From positions 1 through 13,355 of the forward strand of contig SPCN01000036.1 in NCBI GenBank assembly GCA_004525465.1: 13,355 nt of DNA. Reading direction: 5' to 3'. Positions 1 through 6,523 of the stretch are shown here, piece by piece. Numbering within the stretch: the stretch's first letter is position 1; the number at the start of each line of letters is the position of its first letter. Source of the DNA: Chrysiogenales bacterium. GTDB taxonomy: Bacteria; Acidobacteriota; Aminicenantia; UBA2199. Both the position numbers and the translations under genes were made by a program. Under the pieces are notes generated by a model. That model did not search any database and was not told where the DNA came from. It saw only the letters and a list, made by a program, of their open reading frames with translations.

Positions 1-128
1 GTAGAATTAATGGCGGCAATAACCTCTTTTTCCCTGACCCAGATCCTGACTTTTTTCTCCTGTCGCGCCAGGTAGTCGGCGAAAGCCGTTCCCCAGGAGC
101 CGCCGCCGATAACCAGTATTTTATCCAT
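1..128 (-). CDS. gpsA: NAD(P)H-dependent glycerol-3-phosphate dehydrogenase, N-terminal part (cut by window edge)
   Basis: Only the first 42 codons are inside the window; the gene runs off the left edge. They read MDKILVIGGGSWGTAFADYL and onward, which is the GpsA N terminus: a first beta strand followed by the dinucleotide-binding glycine loop GGGSWG (residues 8-13) and the conserved TAFA helix. GpsA reduces dihydroxyacetone phosphate to sn-glycerol 3-phosphate in the cytosol, the substrate of the PlsY enzyme encoded just upstream. Its ATG lies inside the end of plsY: the two genes overlap by 8 bases (121-128), which suggests translational coupling in a thpR-plsY-gpsA operon. The family call is firm from the motif and the plsY neighbour; the rest of the protein cannot be assessed. 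Confidence 0.93.
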   Translation of the reverse strand, partial: MDKILVIGGGSWGTAFADYLARQEKKVRIWVREKEVIAAINS

Positions 129-720
129 TTTTATGGAAACTAAATTTGTTTTCATTGCCTGCCAGCAAGCGCTGGATGTTGGAGCGGTGCCGGAACACGA
201 TCAGCAGCAACATGAACAACACCACTATAGACGCTTCCGCTACCTGGGTGAACAGGATGCAAAAGAAAAGCGCGCTTGCCCCCAGCAGTGAACCCAGCGA
301 CACATATCGGGACAGCCACAAAGTGAGAAAAAAAACAAGCAAAAATACCAGCAGGGCGGGGTAATAAAAGACCAGGAAAACACCGACCAGCGAACCTACG
401 CCTTTGCCGCCTCGGAATTTCAAAAAAACCGGAAAGACGTGGCCCAGAAGCACAGCCAGTCCGCCCAGAAGAACTATCCAAGGCAGGTCGAAATGGATAC
501 GGCCATAGATGATCGGCAGGGCACCTTTAAGAACATCCAGCAGCAAAGTCGCCAGGCCGGCCAATTTGCCTTTGCTGCGCAGCACGTTGGTGGCGCCGAT
601 ATTGCCGCTGCCCAGGCCGCGGATATCCTTGCCTTCACTTAAATAGAAAATCAGGTAGCCGAAGGGAACGGAACCCAACAGGTAGGAACAGACAACAAAT
701 AAAATTTCATGACTGGACAA
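121..720 (-). CDS. plsY: Acyl-phosphate:glycerol-3-phosphate acyltransferase PlsY
   Basis: This 199-residue integral membrane protein has about five hydrophobic segments and the PlsY signatures: SVPFGYLI near residues 17-24, GSGNIGATNVLR at 37-48, and HVFPVFLKFRGGKGVGS at 94-110 (the glycine-rich phosphate-binding loop). PlsY transfers an acyl group from acyl phosphate to glycerol 3-phosphate, giving lysophosphatidic acid, the first step of phospholipid synthesis. Length is normal for the family. The start is a TTG at 718-720. It is chosen because a strong AAGGAG Shine-Dalgarno sits seven bases upstream and the next residues form the first membrane segment; the ATG a few codons in is in another frame. 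The gene overlaps the end of thpR by 14 bases and gpsA by 8 bases, so the three genes are probably cotranscribed. plsY next to gpsA, the maker of its substrate, is a common arrangement. Confidence 0.95.
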   Translation of the reverse strand: MSSHEILFVVCSYLLGSVPFGYLIFYLSEGKDIRGLGSGNIGATNVLRSKGKLAGLATLLLDVLKGALPIIYGRIHFDLPWIVLLGGLAVLLGHVFPVFLKFRGGKGVGSLVGVFLVFYYPALLVFLLVFFLTLWLSRYVSLGSLLGASALFFCILFTQVAEASIVVLFMLLLIVFRHRSNIQRLLAGNENKFSFHKNG

Positions 721-1267
721 GTGATATCTCCTTTAAAATGGTGTATTCAGGGCCGGCCGCGGTCAGGTGACTGGCAAAAAGCTGGAAAGCGGCAACCTGC
801 ATCTCGGCCAGAAAGTGGTTACGTTTTTCGGCCAGCCGGACAAAAAACGTTTTAAAATTGTACCTGGCCCGGTTGCGTCCCAGGGTCAGATGCGGATAGA
901 ATGGCCGCGTTTCCCGCTCGATGCCCAAAGGCAAGAGAGCATCTTCAATGGCGGTGAACAAGGCGAGAAGGTTCTGGCATTCTTCCACGCCAGCCCAGAA
1001 AATATGCAGGTCTGCGCCAGCCGGGAATTTGCCGAAACCGCTGATACGCAAACGGAAAGGGGCAACAGCGATATTGGCCGCCGTCAGGACCGCGGCGACC
1101 CGCGCCGTCATCGCCTCGTCCACAGCTCCGATGAATTTCAAGGTCAGGTGGATGTTGCCGCTGTCGGTCCAGCGGATAGTAGTGCCCACTTTTTTGAAAG
1201 GCTTAAGTTCCTTGATGATATGTTCCCTTACCTCATCATCCAGTTTCACGCCGGTAAAAATTCTCAT
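707..1267 (-). CDS. thpR: RNA 2',3'-cyclic phosphodiesterase (ThpR/LigT family)
   Basis: The 186-residue product is a 2H phosphoesterase. It carries the two diagnostic H-x-T-L motifs, HLTL at residues 40-43 and HLTL at 126-129, which form the two-histidine active site, and it begins MRIFTGVKLDDEV, a typical ThpR N terminus. Family members hydrolyse RNA 2',3'-cyclic phosphate ends, and some ligate tRNA halves in vitro; the substrate here is unknown. The frame stays open 30 codons further upstream, but I place the start at the ATG at 1265-1267 because homology begins there and because a good promoter (TTTACT, 17-bp spacer, TATAAT) ends only seven bases before it. No Shine-Dalgarno is present, so the transcript is probably leaderless. 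The 3' end overlaps plsY by 14 bases. Confidence 0.9.
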   Translation of the reverse strand: MRIFTGVKLDDEVREHIIKELKPFKKVGTTIRWTDSGNIHLTLKFIGAVDEAMTARVAAVLTAANIAVAPFRLRISGFGKFPAGADLHIFWAGVEECQNLLALFTAIEDALLPLGIERETRPFYPHLTLGRNRARYNFKTFFVRLAEKRNHFLAEMQVAAFQLFASHLTAAGPEYTILKEISLVQS

Positions 1268-1274
1268 TGATACA

Positions 1275-1303
1275 ATTATAATTGAACTCCCACCCATAGT
1301 AAA
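1275..1303 (-). promoter_or_regulatory. Candidate promoter of thpR-plsY-gpsA, leaderless geometry
   Basis: Reading the minus strand, TTTACT (1298-1303) is followed by a 17-bp spacer and a perfect TATAAT (1275-1280). Seven bases separate the -10 element from the thpR ATG at 1267, so transcription would start at or next to the A of the start codon. The -10 region also lies inside the 12-bp palindrome CAATTATAATTG (1273-1284). The boxes are seen in the sequence; their activity is inferred. Confidence 0.6.
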
Positions 1304-1377
1304 TAGCCGCAGCGGTTTTACTGAAAGTGAGTGCCGCCGGAAGCTCAGGTGAGACATTCAATATAATCGGAATATAG

Positions 1378-1383
1378 TATAAT
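1378..1383 (+). promoter_or_regulatory. Candidate -10 element for the lipoprotein gene
   Basis: A perfect TATAAT at 1378-1383 precedes the lipoprotein ATG at 1414, giving a short leader that contains an AGGAGG Shine-Dalgarno. No good -35 element is found 16-18 bases upstream. A second TATAAT occurs at 1362-1367, so which one is used is uncertain. With the thpR promoter this makes the 1268-1413 gap a divergent promoter region. Confidence 0.35.
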
Positions 1384-1413
1384 GAAAAATAGATTTTGGC
1401 ACAGGAGGCAGGA

Positions 1414-2340
1414 ATGAAAAAAGCCAATCTGATCTTTTTTCTATTAGCCTTGGGTTTCTTTTTTTCCTGCAAACAGGAAATCCAGGAAATCCAGCCGCCG
1501 GACGAAAATGACCCGCCCTCGGCCCCAGCCGCATCAACCATCATCGACCACTTCTGCACCGATACCGCCAAAATTCCGGCTTCCTGGATCCAGCAAGCCC
1601 GCTCCAGTCTGCGGGTCGGTTATGGTCACACCTCGCACGGCAGCCAATTGATCAGCGGCATGATGGCCTTCCGGGGTGAAAGCGGATCGGCTTTTTATTT
1701 CAGCTATTCGGGTTGGGGGTTGCAGCCGGGATTATTTCTTAACGATTATTGGGGCAATGCCGGCGGCGCCGATGATCTGGGCCAAGAAGCCGATTTGGGC
1801 TGGAGGTCGGCCACGATCGAAATGCTCTCCCGCTCCAACAACGACCGCAATGTGGTCGCCTGGTCCTGGTGCGGCGGAGTGAGCGATAACAGTGAAGGCG
1901 GAATCAAAAAGTATCTGGACGCCAAGGCCGAACTGGAAAAGGACTACCCCAAGGTTAAGTTCGTCTACATGACCGGCCATCTGGACGGTAGCGGCAACAA
2001 CGGCAATCTGCACCGGCGCAACGAGCAGATCCGGGCCTACTGCCGCGCCAACAATAAATTTCTTTACGATTTCGCCGATATTGAAAGCTACGCACCCGGC
2101 GGCACGACCAATTACATGTCTTTAATGGCCAACGACAACTGCGACTACGACAGCGACGGTAACGGTCAAACGGACCGCAACTGGGCGGCAGACTGGATCG
2201 CGGCCAACCCGGCCAGCGAGTTGGTCCGCCTGGCTTCCGCCTGCACTGATTGCGCCCATTCGCAAAATTTGAACTGTGTGCTTAAAGGCCGGGCTTTCTG
2301 GTGGCTGCTGTCCCGCCTGAGCGGCTGGGACGGAAATTGA
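1414..2340 (+). CDS. Exported lipoprotein with a possible SGNH-hydrolase-like domain, function unknown
   Basis: This 308-residue protein starts at the ATG at 1414, six bases after an AGGAGG; an in-frame ATG six codons upstream lacks such a site. Residues 1-18 form a lysine-started hydrophobic signal peptide ending FFFSC, so Cys19 is a probable lipidation site, though the -3 residue of the lipobox is Phe rather than Leu. A Pro/Asp-rich linker (about 21-40) leads to the globular domain. That domain contains RVGYGHTSHGSQL (67-79), VVAWSWCGGVS (147-157), KFVYMTGHLDGSG (182-194) and FLYDFADIESYAPGG (216-230). It also has a DSDGNGQTD acidic loop (246-254) resembling a calcium-binding loop, and cysteines at 277, 280 and 288 near the C terminus. 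The order of a small-residue/His motif, a beta-strand Gly-His block and a late Asp-rich block recalls SGNH/GDSL hydrolases, but no canonical GDS(L) block or catalytic DxxH is clear. Function is therefore unassigned. Confidence 0.8.
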   Translation: MKKANLIFFLLALGFFFSCKQEIQEIQPPDENDPPSAPAASTIIDHFCTDTAKIPASWIQQARSSLRVGYGHTSHGSQLISGMMAFRGESGSAFYFSYSGWGLQPGLFLNDYWGNAGGADDLGQEADLGWRSATIEMLSRSNNDRNVVAWSWCGGVSDNSEGGIKKYLDAKAELEKDYPKVKFVYMTGHLDGSGNNGNLHRRNEQIRAYCRANNKFLYDFADIESYAPGGTTNYMSLMANDNCDYDSDGNGQTDRNWAADWIAANPASELVRLASACTDCAHSQNLNCVLKGRAFWWLLSRLSGWDGN

Positions 2341-2388
2341 TTTTTTCTTGAGGATAAAAATACTGAGATATGTTTTCTTTTAATCATA

Positions 2389-2394
2389 TATAAT
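2389..2394 (+). promoter_or_regulatory. Candidate -10 element for the Kre9-like protein gene
   Basis: TATAAT at 2389-2394 ends six bases before an in-frame ATG at 2401 and 18 bases before the preferred start at 2413. No convincing -35 box is seen. If active, the transcript would start at about the 2401 ATG, leaving a 12-base leader carrying GGAGG ahead of 2413. Confidence 0.4.
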
Positions 2395-2412
2395 AGTCAA
2401 ATGGAGGAAAAG

Positions 2413-3198
2413 ATGAAAAAAATGTTTTTAACAACCATCATGGTGATAATTTGCATGGGATTCGCCTATGCCCAGAAGATTACCCTGCTCACACCCAACG
2501 GCGGGGAAATCCTGGTCAGCGGCACACCGCAAATGATCACCTGGACCTACAGTAAATTGACCGGCAATGAAACCATCATGATTGCTCTGGAAGGGACGGT
2601 GGACTACGGGGCCATCGCCTATAGCAAAGTATCTCAAGGCTCCATTGAATGGCTGGCCGGGCAGAAGATGGACAAGACATTCGCCAAGCCGGACAAAAAT
2701 TACAAGATCATCATTGAGCTGATGGAAAACGATTCGGTCCACGACCTGAGTGATACGTCCTTCAGCATTGCCCCGGCCGCTGCCAACATCTCCCTGATGA
2801 CGCCCAATGGCGGCGAAATCCTGGAAAAAGGGATGAACTACGATATCAACTGGTCATTTGCGGGCAAAGAAGGCTTTGTCAGTCTGACCCTGGTGAAGGA
2901 TGACCTGCCGCTCGGCCTCATCGCCGAGAATATTCCGGCCACCAGTTTCCGCTACAGTTGGCACATCGGTAATTCCCTGCTCAACGGCATGGCTTATGGC
3001 GCCGGCGGCAATTACCGCATCCAGATCCAATGGCGCGTGCACCCAACCTTTGATAAGGATGCCCTGAACGGAGTCAAAGCCGGAAAACTTTCCCTGGCCG
3101 ACCCCCAGAAGAACAATGATCGCAGCGACAGCGCTTTCACCATCAAGGAAGTCGGCGCCTCCAGTCAGCAAAAAAGCACTGGCGATAAGGTAGAATAA
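2413..3198 (+). CDS. Secreted protein with two Kre9/KNH-like Ig-fold repeats
   Basis: The product has 261 residues from the ATG at 2413, chosen because GGAGG lies five bases upstream. An in-frame ATG at 2401 would add MEEK and may be used if the mRNA is leaderless. Residues 1-20 are a signal peptide with probable cleavage after AYA. Two tandem domains follow, at about 23-120 and 125-245. Each opens with the same phrase, LLTPNGGEIL (25-34) and LMTPNGGEIL (128-137), continues with an I-x-W strand (ITW at 42-44, INW at 145-147), and closes with a Ser/Asp-rich strand (DTSFSI, DSAFTI). This pattern matches the Ser-Thr-rich GPI-anchored (Kre9/KNH) N-terminal Ig-like family, in bacteria usually an adhesive or structural module on secreted proteins. 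No catalytic motif, anchor or sorting signal is seen, so it is probably periplasmic or extracellular. The specific role is unknown. Confidence 0.8.
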   Translation: MKKMFLTTIMVIICMGFAYAQKITLLTPNGGEILVSGTPQMITWTYSKLTGNETIMIALEGTVDYGAIAYSKVSQGSIEWLAGQKMDKTFAKPDKNYKIIIELMENDSVHDLSDTSFSIAPAAANISLMTPNGGEILEKGMNYDINWSFAGKEGFVSLTLVKDDLPLGLIAENIPATSFRYSWHIGNSLLNGMAYGAGGNYRIQIQWRVHPTFDKDALNGVKAGKLSLADPQKNNDRSDSAFTIKEVGASSQQKSTGDKVE

Positions 3199-3260
3199 CA
3201 GGTCCCGGTCCAACGGCACGCTGCCAAGTTTTCTTTGCTGGATTGACTAATCGGCCTATC

Positions 3261-3266
3261 TATAAT
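3261..3266 (+). promoter_or_regulatory. Candidate -10 element for the mobB-aor operon
   Basis: TATAAT at 3261-3266 lies 13 bases before the mobB ATG (3280) and six bases before an out-of-frame ATG (3273). Transcription would begin at about 3273, giving a leader of only some seven bases without a Shine-Dalgarno. The nearest -35-like TTGACT (3243-3248) is too close (12-bp spacer) to pair with it, so the -35 element is unclear. Confidence 0.45.
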
Positions 3267-3279
3267 AAGATTATGGCCC

Positions 3280-3771
3280 ATGAAGATCTTTGCAATCGTC
3301 GGATGGTCGAGCAGCGGCAAAACCACCCTCATCACCCGCCTTATCGAAAATTTTAAAGCCAACCAGAAGCGGGTGATCGCCGTTAAGAGCACCCGCGCCG
3401 GCTATGCCCTGCAACCCGAGGCCAAGGATACCGCCCGTTTCCTGCGGGCCGGAGCCGACGAAGTTTACCTGGTGGCTGAAAACGAATTGCTGCGCATGAC
3501 CCGGCTCGGTGATCCCCAGGACCTGGTGACGGAATTGCAAGCGCAACTGCGGCCAAACGACATCGTCCTGCTGGAGGGCTTCTGTCCGCCGGGGATCCCG
3601 GTCATTGAAGTGGAAGATCCGCAGCGGCAGAAGGCGATGAAATTTCTGCCGGAAAAATTGGCGGCCGTGATCACCAGCGCCGCCGCCCCCTGCCGACTGC
3701 CGTGTTTCCATCCCGATCAGATCGCGGCCATCTGCGCTTTTATGGAGGAATATCATGAAAAGCAGCATTAA
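3280..3771 (+). CDS. mobB: MobB-like molybdopterin cofactor GTPase
   Basis: The 163-residue protein is a small P-loop NTPase with the MobB layout. The Walker A loop GWSSSGKTT is at residues 8-16 just after the first strand. AGYALQPEAKDTARFLRAGAD (about 45-65) corresponds to the conserved block with the Asp/Arg-x-x-x-AGA pattern. LLEGF near 105 is the MobB strand-4 motif, here followed by a CPPG turn. MobB binds GTP and assists MobA-linked or insertion steps of molybdenum/tungsten pterin cofactor maturation in the cytosol. The match to the family is by pattern and length (about 165 residues is usual). It opens an operon ending in an AOR-family enzyme, which needs a pyranopterin metal cofactor, so a dedicated maturation role is a reasonable inference. 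Its last 17 bases overlap the next small gene. No Shine-Dalgarno precedes its ATG. Confidence 0.82.
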   Translation: MKIFAIVGWSSSGKTTLITRLIENFKANQKRVIAVKSTRAGYALQPEAKDTARFLRAGADEVYLVAENELLRMTRLGDPQDLVTELQAQLRPNDIVLLEGFCPPGIPVIEVEDPQRQKAMKFLPEKLAAVITSAAAPCRLPCFHPDQIAAICAFMEEYHEKQH

Positions 3772-3919
3772 ACTCAAGGTCAACGACAGGATCATTGCTC
3801 TGAATCCTTTCGTGAAAAAGATCCTCAGCAACGTGGTGCTGGGGGCAGTGCAAGCCCTGGACAAAATCCCCCAGCCCTGGGAAAAGATCGAGATCACCCT
3901 GCAAGCCGAGAAAAAATAA
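3755..3919 (+). CDS. 54-residue conserved-looking small protein in the AOR operon, function unknown
   Basis: A small gene of 54 codons starts at the ATG at 3755 inside the end of mobB (17-base overlap) and stops at 3919. GGAGG at 3744-3748 precedes it at ideal spacing. The product begins MKSSIKLKVNDRIIALNPFV, continues with an amphipathic helix-like KKILSNVVLGAVQALDKI, and ends with WEKIEITLQAEKK. The likely fold is beta hairpin, helix, beta strand, with no signal peptide, cysteine or membrane segment, so it should be cytosolic. Overlap with mobB and the adjoining AGGAGG for the ferredoxin gene indicate translational coupling within the operon. It could be an assembly factor or a small structural subunit of the oxidoreductase. 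I do not recognise a named family, so the function is inference from position only. Confidence 0.78.
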   Translation: MKSSIKLKVNDRIIALNPFVKKILSNVVLGAVQALDKIPQPWEKIEITLQAEKK

Positions 3920-3938
3920 GGAGGTCGCCGAAACCGTC

Positions 3939-4331
3939 ATGAAATACTTACATACCTTTGCCGAAAAATGCAACGGCTGCAACACCTGCATGAGCGTGTG
4001 TTCGCAGCTTTACTTCAAGGTTGACGATCCGGAAAAATCGGCCATCAAAGTGTCTGCTGCCGGCAAGAACTCTTTTGCGCTGAGCGTTTGCAACCAGTGC
4101 CGGGTCTGCGTCGCCGAATGCCCGACAGCGGCCATCACGGTGAACAAACTGGGAGTGGTCATGATCAACAAGACCCTGTGCATCAACTGCCTGGCCTGCG
4201 TGGCCGCCTGCCCCACAGACGTTATGATGACCTATCGCGGCGGCTTGGTCCCTTTCAAATGCATCGCCTGCGACGCCTGCGCCAAGCAATGCCCGACCGG
4301 CGCCCTAAAAATCGAAGTCAAGGAGGATTGA
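3939..4331 (+). CDS. Polyferredoxin with four [4Fe-4S] motifs, electron-transfer subunit of the AOR-family enzyme
   Basis: The 130-residue product contains sixteen cysteines in four motifs that could bind four [4Fe-4S] clusters: CNGCNTCMSVC (residues 11-21), CNQCRVCVAECP (51-62), CINCLACVAACP (82-93) and CIACDACAKQCP (107-118). It has no signal peptide or membrane segment and is cytosolic. This size and cluster number match the small electron-transfer subunits found beside AOR-family catalytic subunits, such as AorA of the three-part aldehyde oxidoreductase of Aromatoleum. It would carry electrons from the pterin subunit to a downstream acceptor. No FAD subunit like AorC is encoded next to it here. 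It starts at the ATG at 3939; an AGGAGG at 3919-3924 lies 14 bases upstream, a longer gap than usual. The aor gene begins three bases after its stop. Confidence 0.88.
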   Translation: MKYLHTFAEKCNGCNTCMSVCSQLYFKVDDPEKSAIKVSAAGKNSFALSVCNQCRVCVAECPTAAITVNKLGVVMINKTLCINCLACVAACPTDVMMTYRGGLVPFKCIACDACAKQCPTGALKIEVKED

Positions 4332-4334
4332 GCT

Positions 4335-6509
4335 ATGAGTACCAACGAAGCGAAGTACGATATTGAAAAGTTCAAAAAAGCCCATAAAATCCTGAAGGAA
4401 TTCAGCTATGAACTGAAGCCGGTGGTTAAAGGCTACAATGACCGCACTCTTTACATCAACCTGGCCACGCTGGAAATAAAGGAAAAACCGGTGCCGGCCG
4501 CAATGAAGAAGAAATTCATCGGCGGCAAGGGCTTCGACCTCAAACTGCTCTGGGACGCGGTCAGCGGCAGCACGCGCTGGGACAGCCCGGAAAACGAGAT
4601 CTGCATCGCCACCGGGCCCATCGCCGGCAACACCAACTACCCCGGTTCGGGCAAGTCACTCGTCACCACCATCTCGCCCCAGACCGGCATCCCCATCGAC
4701 AGCAATGTCGGCGGCCACTTCGGCCCCTATTTGAAATTCTCCGGATTCGACGCCATGGAGATCCAGGACAAGTCGGACCGCGATGTCATTATTTATATCG
4801 ACGGCAACCAGGGCAAGATCCAGATTTTTGAGGCACCGCTGGAGGCGCTGGACTCGCATGTACTGGCCGAGCAGCTGCACGAGATGTACGCCGCCAACGA
4901 ACGCGAAAAGCAGCACGTATCAGTGGTCTCGGCCGGCCGCGGTTCCGAGCATGCCTGGATCGGCTGCCTGAACTTTTCCTACTGGGATAAGCGCCGCAAG
5001 CTGCCCCGCTTGAAACAAGCGGGACGCGGCGGCATCGGCACCGTGTTCCGCAACAAGAAGATCAAGGCGCTGGTGGTCAAGTATTCCGGCCTGACCGGCA
5101 AGTCCAACAACCCGGTCGACCTGGAGACCCTGCAGAAGACCGGCCTGAAGCTGCACAAGGAGATCATCAGCCTCGACGACAAGCAGTGCCAGATGCGCAC
5201 CATCGGCACCGCCCACCTGGTCGAGATCATGAACGACTACGACCTGCTGCCCACGAAGAATTTCCGTTTTGGCAGCCACCCCGATGCTGTCAAGCTGGCC
5301 TCATGGGTGTGGAAAAAGTACTTTACCCAGAACGTCCCCGACGGCTGCTGGTATGGCTGCACCATGTCCTGCGCCCACGGCGTGGACAATTTCGAGTTGA
5401 AGACCGGGCCCTACAAGGGGCACAAGGTCCTGGTCGACGGCCCGGAATACGAAACGGTGGGCGGCTGCGGTTCCAACCCGGCTATCTTCGACCCCGACGC
5501 CGTGATCGAGATCAACTTCTACTGCGATACATACGGCCTCGACACCATCTCCTTCGGCACCCTGACCGGCTTCATCATGGATTGTTATGAAAACGGCATC
5601 CTCAACAAGGAGCGCACCGGCGGTTTGGAGATGACTTGGGGGAATTGGCGGGCGGCCCTGGAGATGATGCACCAGATCGCCCGCGGCGAGGGCTTCGGCC
5701 TGGTCGCCGGCAAAGGCGTCAAGTACATGCAGGAGTATTTTGCCAAGGAGTACGGCGCCGACGCCCAGTTCCTGAAAGACATCGGCATGCACGGCAAGGG
5801 GCTCGAGCAGTCGGAATACCAGTCCAAGGAATCGCTGGCCCAGCAGGGCGGCTACTACCTGACCAACAAGGGACCACAGCACGACGAGGCCTGGCTGATC
5901 TTCATGGACATGGTCAACAACCAGATCCCGACCTTCGAAAAAAAGGCCGAAGCCCTGCACTATTTCCCGGTGTTCCGCACCTGGTTCAGCCTGCAGGGTT
6001 TGTGCAAGCTGCCCTGGAACGACGTGGAGCCGGCCGACAACGCCGAGCAGGACGAGCCCAACAAGGTGCCCGCGCACGTGCAGAACTATGTCGATATCTA
6101 CAACGCCATTACCGGCGAAAAGATCGATAAAAAGGAATTGATGCTGCAGTCGGAGCGGGTATACAATTTCCAGCGCGTCTTTAACCTGAAGATGGGCCAC
6201 GGCAAGCGCCCCGACGATTACCCGCCCTACCGCGCCATGGGGCCGGTCACGGCCGAGGAATACGAGTCGCGCGCCGAGCGTTACGACAAGGCGCTGCAGG
6301 AAAAGCAGAACATAAACCCGCAGGGCAAGAGCACCGAGGAGAAGATCAAGCTGCTGCGCCAATACCGCGAGCAGCAGTACGAGAGCCTGATCGACGCCGT
6401 GTTCAAGCGCCGCGGCTGGTCCAGGGACGGCGTGCCCACGGTCGAGCATCTCAAAGAGATCGGCATGGACCTGCCCGAGCTGATCGAGCTGGTCAAGAAA
6501 CACCTGTAA
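4335..6509 (+). CDS. Aldehyde:ferredoxin oxidoreductase-family catalytic subunit (W/Mo-pterin, [4Fe-4S])
   Basis: This 724-residue protein has the AOR-family plan. The N-terminal domain has KFIGGKGFDLKLL (60-72), TGPIAGNTNYPGSGKSLV (93-110), SNVGGHFG (123-130) and the pterin-binding stretch GRGGIGTVFRNKKIKALVV (230-248). The second and third domains follow, with YGLDTISFGTLTGFIMDCYE (400-419). Probable [4Fe-4S] ligands are Cys338, Cys342, Cys346 and Cys557 (QGLCKLP). The C terminus (RRGWSRDGVPTVEHLKEIGM, 692-711) ends as AORs do. The family oxidises aldehydes to acids, or reduces acids, with ferredoxin, using a tungsten or molybdenum bis-pterin. The substrate here cannot be told from sequence. 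Unlike the Cx2Cx3C of Pyrococcus AOR, the first cysteines are spaced Cx3Cx3C, and the protein is longer than the usual 600-650 residues, so it belongs to a divergent subgroup. AGGAGG precedes the ATG at good spacing. Confidence 0.9.
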   Translation: MSTNEAKYDIEKFKKAHKILKEFSYELKPVVKGYNDRTLYINLATLEIKEKPVPAAMKKKFIGGKGFDLKLLWDAVSGSTRWDSPENEICIATGPIAGNTNYPGSGKSLVTTISPQTGIPIDSNVGGHFGPYLKFSGFDAMEIQDKSDRDVIIYIDGNQGKIQIFEAPLEALDSHVLAEQLHEMYAANEREKQHVSVVSAGRGSEHAWIGCLNFSYWDKRRKLPRLKQAGRGGIGTVFRNKKIKALVVKYSGLTGKSNNPVDLETLQKTGLKLHKEIISLDDKQCQMRTIGTAHLVEIMNDYDLLPTKNFRFGSHPDAVKLASWVWKKYFTQNVPDGCWYGCTMSCAHGVDNFELKTGPYKGHKVLVDGPEYETVGGCGSNPAIFDPDAVIEINFYCDTYGLDTISFGTLTGFIMDCYENGILNKERTGGLEMTWGNWRAALEMMHQIARGEGFGLVAGKGVKYMQEYFAKEYGADAQFLKDIGMHGKGLEQSEYQSKESLAQQGGYYLTNKGPQHDEAWLIFMDMVNNQIPTFEKKAEALHYFPVFRTWFSLQGLCKLPWNDVEPADNAEQDEPNKVPAHVQNYVDIYNAITGEKIDKKELMLQSERVYNFQRVFNLKMGHGKRPDDYPPYRAMGPVTAEEYESRAERYDKALQEKQNINPQGKSTEEKIKLLRQYREQQYESLIDAVFKRRGWSRDGVPTVEHLKEIGMDLPELIELVKKHL

Positions 6510-6523
6510 ACAACAGTCATTTT

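Noticed and set aside
1268..1357. A 30-codon N-terminal extension of ThpR
   Set aside because: Family similarity starts at MRIFTG, and the extension would be encoded across the predicted -35 and -10 elements.
3243..3266. TTGACT with TATAAT as a full mobB promoter
   Set aside because: The spacer is only 12 bp, too short for a sigma-70-type promoter. Only the -10 element is kept.
3273..3356. A short frame from the ATG at 3273, directly after the -10 box, as a leader peptide
   Set aside because: It overlaps mobB out of frame, ends after 27 codons and shows no regulatory codon run or paired hairpins.
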